Of a stretch of DNA of 64,000 nt, positions 48,968 through 60,720 are shown piece by piece. The stretch's first letter is position 1; every line of letters starts with the position of its first letter. The stretch is from Cristatella mucedo. Its lineage: Eukaryota; Bryozoa; Phylactolaemata; Cristatellidae. The notes beneath the pieces were generated by a model. That model was not told where the DNA came from, made no database searches, and saw only the letters and a program-made list of their open reading frames with translations. Location: contig WPIO01000010.1 of the NCBI GenBank assembly GCA_009760855.2, positions 4,617,501 to 4,681,500 of the forward strand. Reading direction: 5' to 3'. The position numbers were made by a program, and so were the translations under genes.

Positions 48968-49100
48968 GTCATAAGTCTTAATGGCTGTCAACTTGCTTGT
49001 AGTAGGTGATAAAGGATTGTCTACTGCAGAACTGGAACCTCCGACCTGGGTTGTGAAGTGTAAACACTTTGCCTCTGGGTTGTGACACTGCAACTGTTGT
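48965..49100 (-). mobile_element. SINE family A, diverged copy
   Basis: On the minus strand, GGTTGTG...ACCTGGGTCGG-like and B-box-like GGTTCCAGTTC precede AGTAGACAATCC and the TTGACAGCCATTAAG body. It is degenerate but in the expected order. Confidence 0.5.
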
Positions 49101-49289
49101 CTCGCTATCGGCGGCTTGTAATGTACTAATGTATCTCCGTCTGTAACTCCAAACCAATACATACCATGTGGGTGTTACGCAGGAGAGTTTTGTATAGCGC
49201 ACTCACAGCCTAAGTGGCTTTCGGTACACATTCGGTAGCCAACAGACTTCATCTCACGCAACAAAGAGAAAGTGGGAAGCATAGCCGAG

Positions 49290-50430
49290 TCAGGAGACTA
49301 GTTGAGGTAGTGAGTAGTGTGGGAGCAGCAGCTCAGGACCGCTGAAAATGATGAGCCATAGTCAACAGCAGGAGAGTAGTTGTCGTTTCGTAAGAATTGT
49401 GGAAGCGAGTTCCGCAGTCTAGGACCTGCAGAGCTAAAGCTTCTGTTGTCAACAGTCTTTAGGCAGAGGAGTTGAACAGCTAATTTATTGTCCATACAAG
49501 ACCTGAGGGCACGAGGAGGCTGAAAATGGTGCAGCAGTTCAGCAAGGAACGGAGGAGCCCAGCCGTGGCAGGCCTTGTGAGTCAGAATAAGAACTTTGCT
49601 CTGTACCCGTTGATCAACCGGCAGCCATCCAAGCTCCTTTAGCAAAAGAGATACATGGTCAAATCTTTGGGACTTGAAGACTAACTAGCTTTGTAGCCAT
49701 ATTCAAAGCCAGCTGCAGTGGCCTAATTGCTTTCTTTGGTAGCCCAGCCAAAAGGGAATTACAATAATCAAGCCGAGACAGAACTAAGGAGCTAGTTAAA
49801 TTGTTTGCAAGCCACTGTGGAAGACAGCTCTTAATCTTGGTTAGGGATCGGACGTGATGGCTAGTTGTAAAAGTAGTCTTCTGAATGAAGCTTTTAAAAT
49901 TTAGGCAGGTGTCGAAAATGATACCTAAATTTCGAGCACGTGGTGATGGTCGCACAATAGCATCACCTATTAGAAGAGGAAAGCCTTTTAATCCAGCCAC
50001 ATGCTTAGGCTGTCCTATGAGCAGCAGTTTTATCGTCATTTAGTTTCGAGAAGTTTTCCGACATCCAGGATGGAATGTCGGCAAGGCAAGTATTAAGTTT
50101 CTCAGTTGCTGCAGCAGATTCCGACGGTTTGAATGACAAATACAGCTGAGTATCGTCAGCATAAAAGTGATATCCTATTCCATGGGCCTTAATCACCTTT
50201 CCCAGAGGTTGAGTATAAATGGAGAACAGCAAGGGACTGAGGACGGACCCTTCATGGACTCCACAGGTGACCCATCTCGTGTGTGAGACCTGATCTTTAG
50301 TCTTTGTACCATGCCACCAGCCAACCAAATGACGGGCACATCTTCTGCTGTCCGAGCTGCCGATGGGTAGCTGCCTCAATGCTCTGGTTGTGCTCGGCAC
50401 TGAGGCTATGCACTCAAGCAAGCCTTCCCT
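49290..50430 (-). mobile_element. LINE, second family, RT fragment
   Basis: Minus-strand pieces include [59 protein letters not shown] and a C-terminal LGWLPVDQRVQSKVLILTHK. The catalytic YADD is kept, but frames are broken. It differs clearly from the main LINE and lacks its 3' tail. Confidence 0.85.
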
Positions 50431-50967
50431 GCTGGCAGTTCCACTTGGTGTGGCAAGCTGCTAATGGTGGCTGGTGCTGCTTGCTCGTAAGGGAGAAGTT
50501 CAGTGGTCAAGGAACTTGGTTTGTCATTCTTGTGGCAAAAAAGGCATTTTGGTTGTTCTCTGCATACCGAGGACTAGGGTTTTCCTGCACTCACTGTGAA
50601 ATTTTTACCACATATTACTTGGACCCCTGTGATTTCCTCAACTGAGGCTGGTGTGACAGTACTTGCTAGCCCCTGTGAGGCTAAATATAGAGCCATGTCG
50701 GTTTGGATTTCCTTGTGGGAAGATGCTGTAGACATAGTGCTGAAGAGTTGTTTGGAAAATATCTAGATCATCGTAAGAAATATGTACCAGTGGCTTTATA
50801 CAGCAGTTTTTTAGACGCTAAGGGCTAATGTTTTGGCAGAATAAGAAGCTGATCACAATCATTGGCTAGATTTAATGTTGATTCTGAGGAAGAAAGAAGA
50901 GAGCATCGCATTCCAATCTGGAAGGCAGCCGCTCTGAATTTTTGTTTGATTGTTTTTCATGTTTAGG

Positions 50968-51579
50968 CAGTCGCAGTTGTCGATTATCATTATCACCATG
51001 CCTCACATGCCTTGTACTTATCGCCGACCTGCACTGGCTCCCAGTCAAGCAACAGATCGAATTCAAGGTTTTGTCGCTCACCTTTAGGTCACTTCCTTCT
51101 TTGGCTCCAGCCTATCTCTCAGATCTATTCCCCCACCATGCCAAGAATCGTACCACCCGCTTTTCGGAATCCAACAGTCTACCAAGACCTCGTACAAACC
51201 TCAAATCCTTTGGAGACCGTGCATGTAGTTCGTATGCTCCCAAAGCCTGGAACTCCCTCCCGGCTTGCATCAGAACATCCCCTGACGACCATATTTAAAA
51301 AGAACTTAAAAACACATCTGTTTAGGACAGCATTTAGTGGGTCCCTGTGATTCGTCCTTCATGTGCTTATGCGTGCTGACACTCTGCATGCTGCCACTAA
51401 CCACACATGCATGCTAACCCAGTGCATGTCACCCCTAACCATGTTATTCATGTTTATCAAGCATGATATTACTCACGATTCAATCGCGCTTCCCCTTTGC
51501 AGCAAATGTAAAGCGCCTAGAAAGAGATTAAGTTCTCTGAAGGTGCTTTATCAAGTGCATTATTATTATTATTATTGTA
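50968..51579 (+). mobile_element. LINE, main family, 3' fragment
   Basis: It encodes LIADLHWLPVKQQIEFKVLS and on through the 3' UTR to GCGCCTAGAAAGAGATTAAG and (ATT)n. Relatively well preserved. Confidence 0.88.
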
Positions 51580-52070
51580 CCGACAGTGCCATGATCAGCA
51601 TGCTTGGCCACCAAACACCTTCAAATGATCTTTCAGTATCACTATTCTACAGGCAACACGAGTGTTACAAGCCCCTGTCAAGGTAGACTTGAAACTATGC
51701 CATTTCAAGCTGTATAAGCTAAGTCACATGCGTTGAATATCATGTGGGACTTGACCATGCAAAGGTAGAAATGTAACGCACGAGCTCTTTAATCTACATC
51801 GAATACCTTGTCTACTAAGATAGGAAAGCTCCGGGGTTTGGGCTGGAATGTAGGCTAGCTGTTTTCTGGTTTTCATGGGAATTTACTGCTACAAGCCTTT
51901 AGTGCGTTTTTCTACGCAGGTGCTGCACTGCATACGCTTGACCTGTAAAATTTATTGGTCAGTAGTTCAAGGGTGGGAGGGGGTAGACCACCTGTGCTGA
52001 TTAGCTTGGCCGTGCATAATCTTGTGCATCATGACGGTTACTAATCTGTGCGTTTCTTGTAGTATCTGCC

Positions 52071-52308
52071 ATGGACAATGTAGGTGAGAGATACGTCTCT
52101 CAGCGAAGCTTCACACCAACAACAGATGAAATGTATTACAACCTGACAGATAAGGAAGTCATGGCCAACATCAACAGCAAGATGCAAGTGCCTAACCGGC
52201 TTTCATTGGATGGCAGGCCATTGGGGGGTTCAGTCATCGACCCAAGGACCGGTGCAAGTTTGGACATGCCAGTCTCCATGGCTGTTCCCGAGAGGATATT
52301 GGTTGCAG
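52071..52308 (+). CDS. MFF: Mff coding exon 1
   Basis: The start ATG lies 8 nt after an acceptor (tttcttgtag at 52062), so an untranslated leader exon upstream is likely. The exon ends VPERILVAG with donor TTGCAG|GTAAAA, phase 1. Confidence 0.88.
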
Positions 52309-55300
52309 GTAAAAAGTCAGCAGCTTGTGCTCTTCTTAGTTGTTGCTTACGTTCTTCTGGACTGAATGCTTATGTTCTTCAGGACCGGCTTTACATGTGT
52401 TTGAAGCTGTGTCACATGACTCATTACTGCAGCTATGTCTCGGTTTTTATTTAATCTGGCCTTGCCGGTAACTGCTTCGTAGCAGGTAGGCTAGCCATAT
52501 TCAAGTAAAGCCTTCTAGATGTATCGGTATTCGTGGATTAAAAAGTCAAAAACCTTCCCATGTCTGCGCTTGAAGATTGCTATGCTGTTTTTGAATGTGC
52601 TTCCGGTTTGGGTCGTGCAAATTGCTCTCTGCAGAGTTAATAGCACCCAGGTGATACAGCATTCACAGGATGTGCTCAATTTCCTAAAATATACATACAT
52701 TCTGGCTGCCCAAGTTAGTTTGGGACTCACAGCAGGAAAAGGGAAACTCGCGTCAGGTTTCGGAATGCACAGCTGAATGCAAGATTATGGATCTTCCTAT
52801 TGTAAAGTGATTGCCAACTCGTTTATTACTCCATCCAACGAGAGTTACGCACATGTCTATGTACGGTAACAACAAATAGTAGCAAAGAAATCATCTCAGT
52901 GTGGCCACAACTGCTGTGAGTGCTGCTTTGTTCGAATAATAAGTGGATTTCCTACAATGGCAAGTAAGCTGAAGTTGCACAAAGGGTGCAAAAGTATTTA
53001 GTGAGAGCCCACGAAAAAAGAGATGTGCTGTTGGTATTTAGCGCTTGGTGAGCCGTGATGGCACACTAGGTAAGGTGGTGGCTTTCACGACCTCGGTCCC
53101 GAGGTCGTGGGTTCGATTCCTGCAGTGGGTGATCCTTTATCACCACTGCAAGCGGTGGTGATAGCCGTAAAGGCTCTTCTGTCGCTATACAAAAAGAGGC
53201 TGTTAAATCAGCTAGGATTCCTTTTCAGTGTGACCTTTCTTATCTGCCCAGGCGTGGAAGCCACAAGTTTCCGTGCTGTCTCCTCCACTGTAGTATTCAA
53301 CAGAGCCTCAATAGTGCTGAAAAATTCTGCTGCCGTTGTCTACCGAACACCTGCCTCAGCCACCTGTCGATATCGTCCCATAAACGTTCCATGCATATCT
53401 GATCTGGCGACCGGCTGGCCACTCAGCACTTCAGCAGATTCATCAAAAGAAGTGCATTACTGGCCTGGCCAGTGGCAATGGTCGTTTTTTCCGTACCAAA
53501 TATGGAGATCTCCCAAGTAAACTACTCTTGCTTTGCAGTGCAACTTTCTTGATCACCTCAAGGTACACGAGTTGGTCCATATACCGTTGATACATATATT
53601 ATATTAGATTCATAGTACTTTAGATCAGATGCAGAGCTCCACTATCTTTTTCGGCAAAGCAGTGCCAAAACCATCACCGAGTTGCACACCGTCGAATTTC
53701 ACAGTAGGTTAAAGTTTGTCATGCCTGTATGCCTCATCTTTCCTTCGGCTAACCCTTATATACGGTGCTTTCTATTGCAAAATATCATTGGTCCATAAAA
53801 TTGAATATAGTGGTTGTGGTCAGTGGCCCACTGTAGGCCGTCACATTTATGACAGCTAGTGAGTTGAGGCTTTGCTTGCATCTTGCAACCCCCCCCCCCC
53901 CAGAAGATGCCACTCTTAGCAAGCCGACTAATTTTCTTTTATTTACCAATTTCGAACTCTGTAGAATCGTTGTATGCTTGTTCAAGGTCTCGAAGTATGG
54001 CAGTTATTTTCTGAGGCACTGCCATCTTAACGAGTCGGTCACCCCTTGCATCATCTTTGCACAGCCTACCAGATTCAGCTGCTTGGGCCATCGATCTTGT
54101 CCCAGTATATCAATCGATATTATATTGAACGGTTAATTTGCAAACCTTAAGTCTTTGTTCTATCTCATGGTTTATATGGCCTTTTTGATGCAGCACGTGT
54201 GAAATCTCCTTAATATTGTCACTGCAGTGCTTCGCCTGCCGCAGTTCTCAGCTGCACGCTGCCGACCCGGAAGTATGGGTACTGGGCAGACATAAGTTTG
54301 ATCCTTTCGATGCAGAGCAGAATACGACCTAGGTTAATGCTATGCATGTTGGAAAAAACTCAGAAATGTCATTGCCTTTAACACTGGTGAATTTATTTGC
54401 TTAAAAGGGTCTCGCTTTAGCCTTTTTGTAACTATCACGTAAGTAGTATTCCTATAGCCACTCAAGAGAAAGCTCCTAGATCAATTAACTGTATTTCACA
54501 TAAGAATTAGTTTGAAGTGCACGTGATTTCGGCACATAATAATAATCTTACGTTTGTGTAGCGTCCTCGGCAAACTTAATCTCTTTCTAGGCACTTTACA
54601 TATGCTGTAAAGGAAATATGATCAAGTGGTTAGTAGTAACATGCAGAATGTCAACAAGCATAATCTGATTAGCCTTGGCATGCACAGCGTCCACATGTAA
54701 GATATGGCTAGTGGTAGCATACTCAGTTTCAGCACCATAATCAGACATAAGGCAAATCACGAGGACCCATTAAAGGCTGTGATAAACATTTGTGTTTTTA
54801 GCTTCTTTATAAATGTCGTCAAGTCTGGGGTATTGTAATGCCAGTCAGAAGTGAGTTCCCGACTTTGAGAGCATACGAAATAAAGGTGCAGTCTTCGAAT
54901 GAGTTGAGGTTCGTTCGAGGTACAGCTAAATGATTTGAGTCAGAAGAGCAGGTGATACTGTGCCTAGCATGGTGGGGGTAGTTCTGATGCGTAGGCTGTA
55001 GTCAGAGACTAATTACCTAAAATTGAATGACGCAACCTTGAAGTCGATAACCTGCTTGATTGGGCGTCGGTGCAGGTCGCCGAGAAGTGGTGGGATGTGG
55101 CAACTGCAAGGCTCACGACAGACATGCCTAGCTGAGTTTTTCTCCCAGTGTTAAGTGCCTGACTGCACATGCCTATAGATCAGCAAGCAGTGAGTGAAGT
55201 CGAGGTAGGATGCCACAATTGCATAGACTAATTTGAATGTAGTTCCCTGTCTAAGCAAGCTCTAACTTCTGCAATGTTAAATAGCCGAAAGTTAGAAGAC

Positions 55301-56627
55301 TTTACTGTGGAGCTGATGTGGTCATCTAAGTGAATAGCCACTTCGGAACAGAACCCCTAAATTTCGTGCAGACTCTACAGGAGATATACTGGCAGAGCCG
55401 ATTTTTTGCATTAAGCTTTTCAATTTCTGAATCACACTTGGATTGTCCATAACCCTATCTCAGTAGGAGACTTCAGAGTGTTGATGTTAATGGACAAAGA
55501 TCATCCGATGAACCCCTGAAATATTGGGCATCTCAGGACTCCATGCTTGGTCCAGTTCTTTTCACGGTTTATAGTCTCCCTGTTGCCGATGTGATTACCA
55601 AGCACAATCTAGGCTTTCGCTTCTATGCAGACAATACTCAGTTGTACCTTTGCTTTGATCCTTCCCAGCCCTCCAGCTCGTCGAATTCTCATAACTCCCT
55701 TGCTGCAGGAATTGATGACATCAGCACATGGATGGCAGCAAATTTTCTTAAATTGAATTATGATAAAATCAACTTACTAGTTATAGGCAAACCATGTGTG
55801 ATTCAGGAATTGGAAAGGCTAATGCTCAAAATTGGCTCTGCCAGCTTAACTTCTGTTAAATCTGAAAACAATCTAGGTGTCATGTTCCAAAGTGACCTTT
55901 CATTGGACGACCACATCAGTTCCACAGTCAAGTCTGCCGACTTTCAGCTGCATAACTTTGCTAAAATTCGGGCTTGTTTAGACAGGGATACCGCATCTAA
56001 ATTGGTCGATGCATTTGTGGCATCACGTCTTGACTTCTGTAACTCACTGCTTGCTGGCCTACCGGCCTGTGCACCCAGGCACTTGCAGCTGGTGCAAAAC
56101 TCTGTAGCTAGGCTTGTCTGTCGTGAGTGTTGCAGTTGCCGCATCAAACCACTCCTCGCCCACCTGCACCGGTTCCCAGTCAAGCAATGCATCGACTTTG
56201 TATCACTCACTTTAGGTCCCTTCATTCTTTGGCTCCAGCCTACCTATAAGATCTTCTCCCCACCAGGCTAAACATCATTCCACACATTTTTCGGAATCAA
56301 AGTGTTTAACTATACCTCGTACAAACCTCAAATCTTTTGGAGCCCGTGCCTTTAGTTCGTATGCTTGCAGAGTCTGGAACTCACTCCCGACTTGCATCAC
56401 ATCTCCTGACTTGTCTACATTTAAAAAGAAACTAAAAATGCATCTATTTACGAAAGTATTTAGTGGGTCCCTATGACCTGCCCGTTACGTACTTATGCAT
56501 GCTGACACTGTTGCATACTGGCACTAAACACACTTGCATGGTGACCCTGTGTATGTCACCCCTAACCATGTTATTCCTGTTGTTTATTGAGAATTTTGCC
56601 ACTAACCATTCGATCCAGCTTCCTTTA

Positions 56628-56678
<51 letters not shown>

Positions 56679-59620
56679 TGACTAGTATGTTGGTTTTATC
56701 ATCATTCAATTGGAGAAAGTTTGCTGCCATCTGTGTAGATGTCAGCAATACATTTAGCAAGGGAGTTTGGAGAATTCGACGCACTGGAGGTTTGAGAGGG
56801 GTCAAAGCAAAGGAACAATTTAGTGTCGTTTGCATAGAAGTGAATGCCTAGATTGTGCTTGGCGATCACATCGGCAAGAGGGAGAGTATAAACTGTGAAA
56901 AGAACCAGACCTAGCACGGAGCTCTGAGGTACCCCATATTTCAGAGGTACCCCAGATGATCTTTGTCCATTCACATCAATAAACGCTGCCAAAAGATCAA
57001 GCAAAGCAAGCAAGACTTTGCCCGAGTCTGTATTCAGGTCGTTATACACTCGAAGCAATGTTGACTCTGTGGAGTGATTAGCTCTAAAACCAGACTGGAA
57101 CTTGCTTGCTAGGTTTGAGGTTTCAATTTAAGAGTTTGGCTGTGTTGCCACAACTCTTTCCAGTGTCTTTGGTAGGAATGGTAAAAGGGAGACAGGGTGG
57201 AAGCTGCTCAAGTTCCCTTGATCTAGTGTTGCTTTCTTAATTAGTGGCCTAACTAACCCATTTTGAAAGGTGCAGGGGCATTAACTGAGGCTAAGGACAT
57301 ATTTACAATGTTAGTTATGCATGGCAGCAGCAGATCTATGTATCGTAGAAGGACGGTGGGAATAGGATCTAGAGCAGAGATCGACAAACGCTGGCCTTTA
57401 GGCCAGACACGGCCTAGCTAGTACTGCAGTCCGGCCTAATGCCCCCCTAGTTATTTATTGTTGGATCATGCCTAATTGCATTGTCACATTTTTGTGTCCC
57501 CTTCATTACTACTGGTTGCAGCTCAAGCTGTGGCCTGTATTTATTTTTAGAACCGATGTCAGGCACTTGTGTAAAACAGAAGTGGCCCGGGGAGGGTTGA
57601 TAAAATGCCTACACTTGTAATTGCTGTACGTGTCTGTTGTGCCTTGTTGTTCGTTCGTCTAGCCACTCCCACCCTGCCGGCCCGGCGTGCCTTCTGGCCC
57701 AGTGTGCCTTCTTGACCTCTTGAAATAAGTTTGTCGATCCCTGGTTTAGAGGAATAGTGGTCTTCTTTGACCAAGATATGAATTTCAGGATGAGATCACG
57801 CGTGGCTTCCTTGAATGTAGACATTGAGGTGCAGCTCGGAATTGAGGAGAGGAGTCCTGTGCGAGCTTGCTTGGTCCAGTTGTTAAGGTGCTCGCCATGA
57901 CCAAGGTCTGGCTGAGGTCGTGGGCTCGAGCCCCGAGGCATCTGTCAAGTGCTTGAATAGAGATTAAGTTCTCTTGGGCGCTATGCAAACGAATTAATTA
58001 TTTTACATTATTAATGAGGGACGTGAGTCCAGAGGGAAGGCTGCTACCTTAGGGAAAGACTCTCTGATCTTGTCTGTCTGGCTTACAAAGAAGCTAGAGA
58101 AACAATCAGCTAGGTCACCACAAGGATCATTCGGTACAGAGCTAACCTGGGAACAGTTAAGCAGATTGTTTATCGTAGACATCAGCATTTTTTAATTGTG
58201 CGTATGTGATTCAATAATATTTCTGTCAAAGCTAGACTTGGCCTTTAATAGGATTGATTGGTATGATCTGTTGGATTCCTTGAGTGGCTGTCGATGGACA
58301 GTCAATCTTGATCTTCTGTAAGCTTTTTTCAGGCTTTTGTATCTAGCTAGTTTAGTGTCTGCAGTAAACCATCGGCCCTCAAGGCGAGGGTGCACAGTGC
58401 GGCTTAATTAGAAGTGCAAACTTGTCAAGCATATAGCTAGTATCGTGTTGTTGCATGCAACCAATGATGATAAGTCCGAAGGAGGATTGAGAAGCAAGGG
58501 CAAAGAAGATATCTTCGCACGGACAGCATCGATGTCAAGGGTCTTGTGGTTTTGCGATTCACATATGATTTTGGATGCAGAAGGAACACTGTAGGCTGAA
58601 TGAGATCCGCATGTGGTCAGATTAGCAGAATTTGGTAATAGTATGGGGTGATAACATACAGTTGTGGTAGAATATTTGAAGTCAGTCAGTGCACGAAGTT
58701 CGACAATTCAGGCGTCAGTTAAGTTGTCAAAATGAGTTTTAAAATCACCCTTGAGGAGAAAAGATCGGTTTCTTGCACACGGAATCGAAATGAGATCAGT
58801 GAAATCTTAGATAAACGAGGACTTGGTACCTGGGGGGGGGGGACTAGATTACTGCTACCATTGGCAGCTTGTTGTCTGAGGGAGTTTTGTTGAGAGCTGT
58901 TGCTGTGACTGTGTTACCATTGGGCAGACCTTAGTACAAGTACAAACTGTACCATTGGGTAGACCTTAGTACAAGTACAAACCATGGTCATTGATCAGGG
59001 GTTTGAGATGTTGTTATGGCTGAGCTCACCTCAGTTATGTCTAAAGTGTAAATTGGTGGCAATATCTGAAGGAAATTGCAAAACCATTTTCCTGTTTGGT
59101 ATAGGCATCGGCCAGTGGGCTCTTTAGCCATGCCTAACACTGAATGTTGGGACATGCGAGCAATGTACCTTCGCTTTGTTAAGCTGTATATCAGCTTTGG
59201 GTTATCGGTAAGAAAGCACATTTCTCTGCAACCTGTTAAAGGTGTCCTTTTTTCTCTAATCGCAGTGCCGTGCTCATGGGATCCTGGCTTGTAAACTAGC
59301 ATACGTTAACTACAGCACGTGGAAGTTGTGGCAGCACTACACGTGTTGTCCTAGCTGCCTTCTATTTTGTATTCTGTAGGTTCGGATACACACATTTCGG
59401 CCAAAGAATTGGTCTTCGCTTCAGACTACGATATCATTCCCACGCCTGGTGACTTACAGAAAGAGGCTAGCCGCCTAGTTGAGCTGGCCACTCCTCCTCG
59501 AGTGCTCACCGTCGAGCAGCAGCTTTCGGCCATGGCTGAGCACAGCCAAGCCGAGGTACCACATTTGAAGCCGGAAATGCTCGACTTTGAAGAAGTAGCT
59601 GATTCCTTCGTTGGCCAAAG
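52071..59620 (+). CDS. MFF: Mitochondrial fission factor (Mff / Tango11), first two coding exons
   Basis: Mff is a tail-anchored outer mitochondrial and peroxisomal membrane protein that recruits the fission GTPase Drp1. The exons 52071-52308 and 59380-59620 join in phase 1. The product begins with an N-terminal conserved block (DEMYYNLTDKEV, INSKMQVPNRLSL), then MAVPERILVAG, equivalent to human MQVPERIVVAG, and ATPPRVLTVEQQL, equivalent to KTPPRVLTLSERP. These are the cytosolic Drp1-recruiting repeats. The coiled coil and C-terminal membrane anchor are not seen and should lie in exons further right or outside the window. The roughly 7-kb intron is packed with transposons. Confidence 0.9.
52309..53044. 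other. Mff intron, nothing recognised
   Basis: No repeat or exon supported. Confidence 0.4.
53045..53220 (+). mobile_element. SINE family A, best-preserved copy
   Basis: The head GTGATGGCACACTAGGTAAG is followed by a perfect palindrome (CACGACCTCGG, two bases, CCGAGGTCGTG), B box GGTTCGATTCC and the full body to AATCAGCTAGGATT. Confidence 0.9.
53230..54100 (-). pseudogene. Decayed Tc1/mariner-like transposase
   Basis: Minus-strand pieces in order include MDQLVYLEVIKK-like near 53580 and WPA...RSPDQICMERLWDDIDRW-like near 53400, typical of the C-terminal half (WPSRSPDLSPIEHVWDRL). Many stops and frameshifts are present. It lies in the Mff intron next to a SINE A. Confidence 0.6.
54538..55455 (-). 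mobile_element. LINE, main family, 3' half
   Basis: It begins with the reverse-complemented 3' end (GCCTAGAAAGAGATTAAG, AATAATAATT side at 54540) and extends into RT sequence. It abuts a plus-strand copy. Confidence 0.8.
55460..56680 (+). mobile_element. LINE, main family, 5'-truncated, longest intact RT frame
   Basis: A 242-codon open frame covers GPVLFTVYSLPVADVI, RFYADNTQLYLCFDPSQ and VDAFVASRLDFCNSLLAGLP. The catalytic motif reads YADN, not YADD. The 3' UTR ends in (TTA)n at 56629-56673. Confidence 0.9.
57375..57743. mobile_element. hAT-like non-autonomous DNA transposon (MITE)
   Basis: The ends are CAGAGATCGACAAAC and GTTTGTCGATCCCTG, near-perfect inverted repeats starting CAGNG as in hAT elements. 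Flanking 8-mers ATCTAGAG and GTTTAGAG are a likely target-site duplication with two changes. It is 369 bp, non-coding, and inserted in the LINE. Confidence 0.7.
57862..57998 (+). mobile_element. SINE family B, inserted in a LINE
   Basis: TTGGTCCAGTTGTTAAGGTG head, B box GGGCTCGAGCCCC, then GCTTGAATAGAGATTAAGTT and GGGCGCTATGCAAACG tail. Confidence 0.82.
58915..58984 (+). repeat. 35-bp tandem duplication
   Basis: Two units starting TACCATTGGG differ at about three sites (GCAGACC versus GTAGACC, and the unit ends). Confidence 0.9.
59380..59620 (+). CDS. MFF: Mff coding exon 2
   Basis: The acceptor attctgtag is followed by SDTHISAKELVFASDYDIIP and TPPRVLTVEQQLSAMAEH, ending LDFEEVADSFVGQ. The donor CAAAG|GTTGGT is weak, so the 3' edge is uncertain. 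Confidence 0.82.
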
Positions 59621-59959
59621 GTTGGTTAATCTCAGCTGCATGTGGGTTTCTTGGTTTTGTCCTCGTGTGACTCTACGTGTGAAGCAACAAGACTCGCCGG
59701 TTGTTTGCTGAAAATTTGCTGCAGTGCTATGAAAGCCTGAGCTGCTTTTCTTTTAAATGTGCAATCGGTTTCCAGCAGCACGCAGTTCACACAATTAGGG
59801 AAAAATTGGGAGCACTTCTAAACAAGCAATAGTTTCTTTTGGCTTATTCACATCTACCGTGTGTCACAGTCTCTGTTTTAGGAAGACATTCTGTGGACTC
59901 CCTCTCCCCCTTAACTCTCGCCACATTAGCACATCAGACCTTCCAAGTAGGTTGATTGC

Positions 59960-60050
59960 GAGTGACTGCTAAAAACCACCAGGTGGATTTGAACCCCAGA
60001 CTTCAGGATATCGTACCAACCAGTACAAAACCAGGGTGGTTCGAAAGCAT
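59960..60050 (-). mobile_element. tRNA-like segment, possible third SINE family
   Basis: The minus strand reads TGGTTGGTACG (A-box-like) and GGTTCAAATCC (B box), with CCACCCTGG nearby. No family A or B body follows. Confidence 0.45.
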
Positions 60051-60639
60051 AGTTTTGGTAAGAGAAAACTTAAGGATGGCAGGAGAAAAGTCACAGAAAT
60101 GATGACAACAGAAGTAGCTACAGTTTTGGTGCACTGTAAAGAAGTTCTCCAGGGCACAGCAGGAGATTAACAATGCAAGTCTCACCTTTTGAGCATACTG
60201 AGTTATGTGGTCATGCCACAGTACGATCAGGTTTAAGACAACGACGATACTGTGTGTGGTTGTGGATAACGAATCTGCCCATTGACAAATCACAAACATA
60301 GAAGAAATAATTAATGGAGAAGCAAGTAATCAAAGATAGCCAACCATCATACTAGATGCAATCAAGCAAGCTCATGGTTAGCAGCAGTAACATGCTTACT
60401 GGTATCTGTATGTAGTGTTCACCTTCCTGAGTGCTTAAGCTATCAAAGTATAATGTACATGACGTTGACATTTACCCCATCCTCAAAGTATGGCAACACC
60501 TGGGCTTAGATGCCCTTAGAAGGACACCGGCTCCGAATGAGATCGCACTCGCAACACTTGATTTTGCACACATATTTTAACACAAGCTTTGCATGCACAG
60601 TGGCATCTTGATTAGACTCTTGTCTATTGGACCTCTACC

Positions 60640-60720
60640 ATAACCACTCTCCTGTCTACCTCGTGACCAAGGTCGTGAAAAGCAATCGCCTTATCTAGTG
60701 TGCTATCACGGCTCCATACC
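60640..60720 (-). mobile_element. SINE family A, head fragment
   Basis: The minus strand reads GAGCCGTGATAGCACACTAG and then the ACGACCTTGGTCACGAGGT arms; the body is missing. Confidence 0.65.

Larger units (their letters stand above)
56690..58870 (-). mobile_element. LINE, main family, split by a hAT-like element and a SINE
   Basis: RT pieces (FTVYTLPLADVIAKHNLGIH, FYANDTKLFLCFD) at 56700-57360 and upstream parts (INNLLNCSQVSSVPNDPC) at 58003-58870 flank two insertions. Confidence 0.82.
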
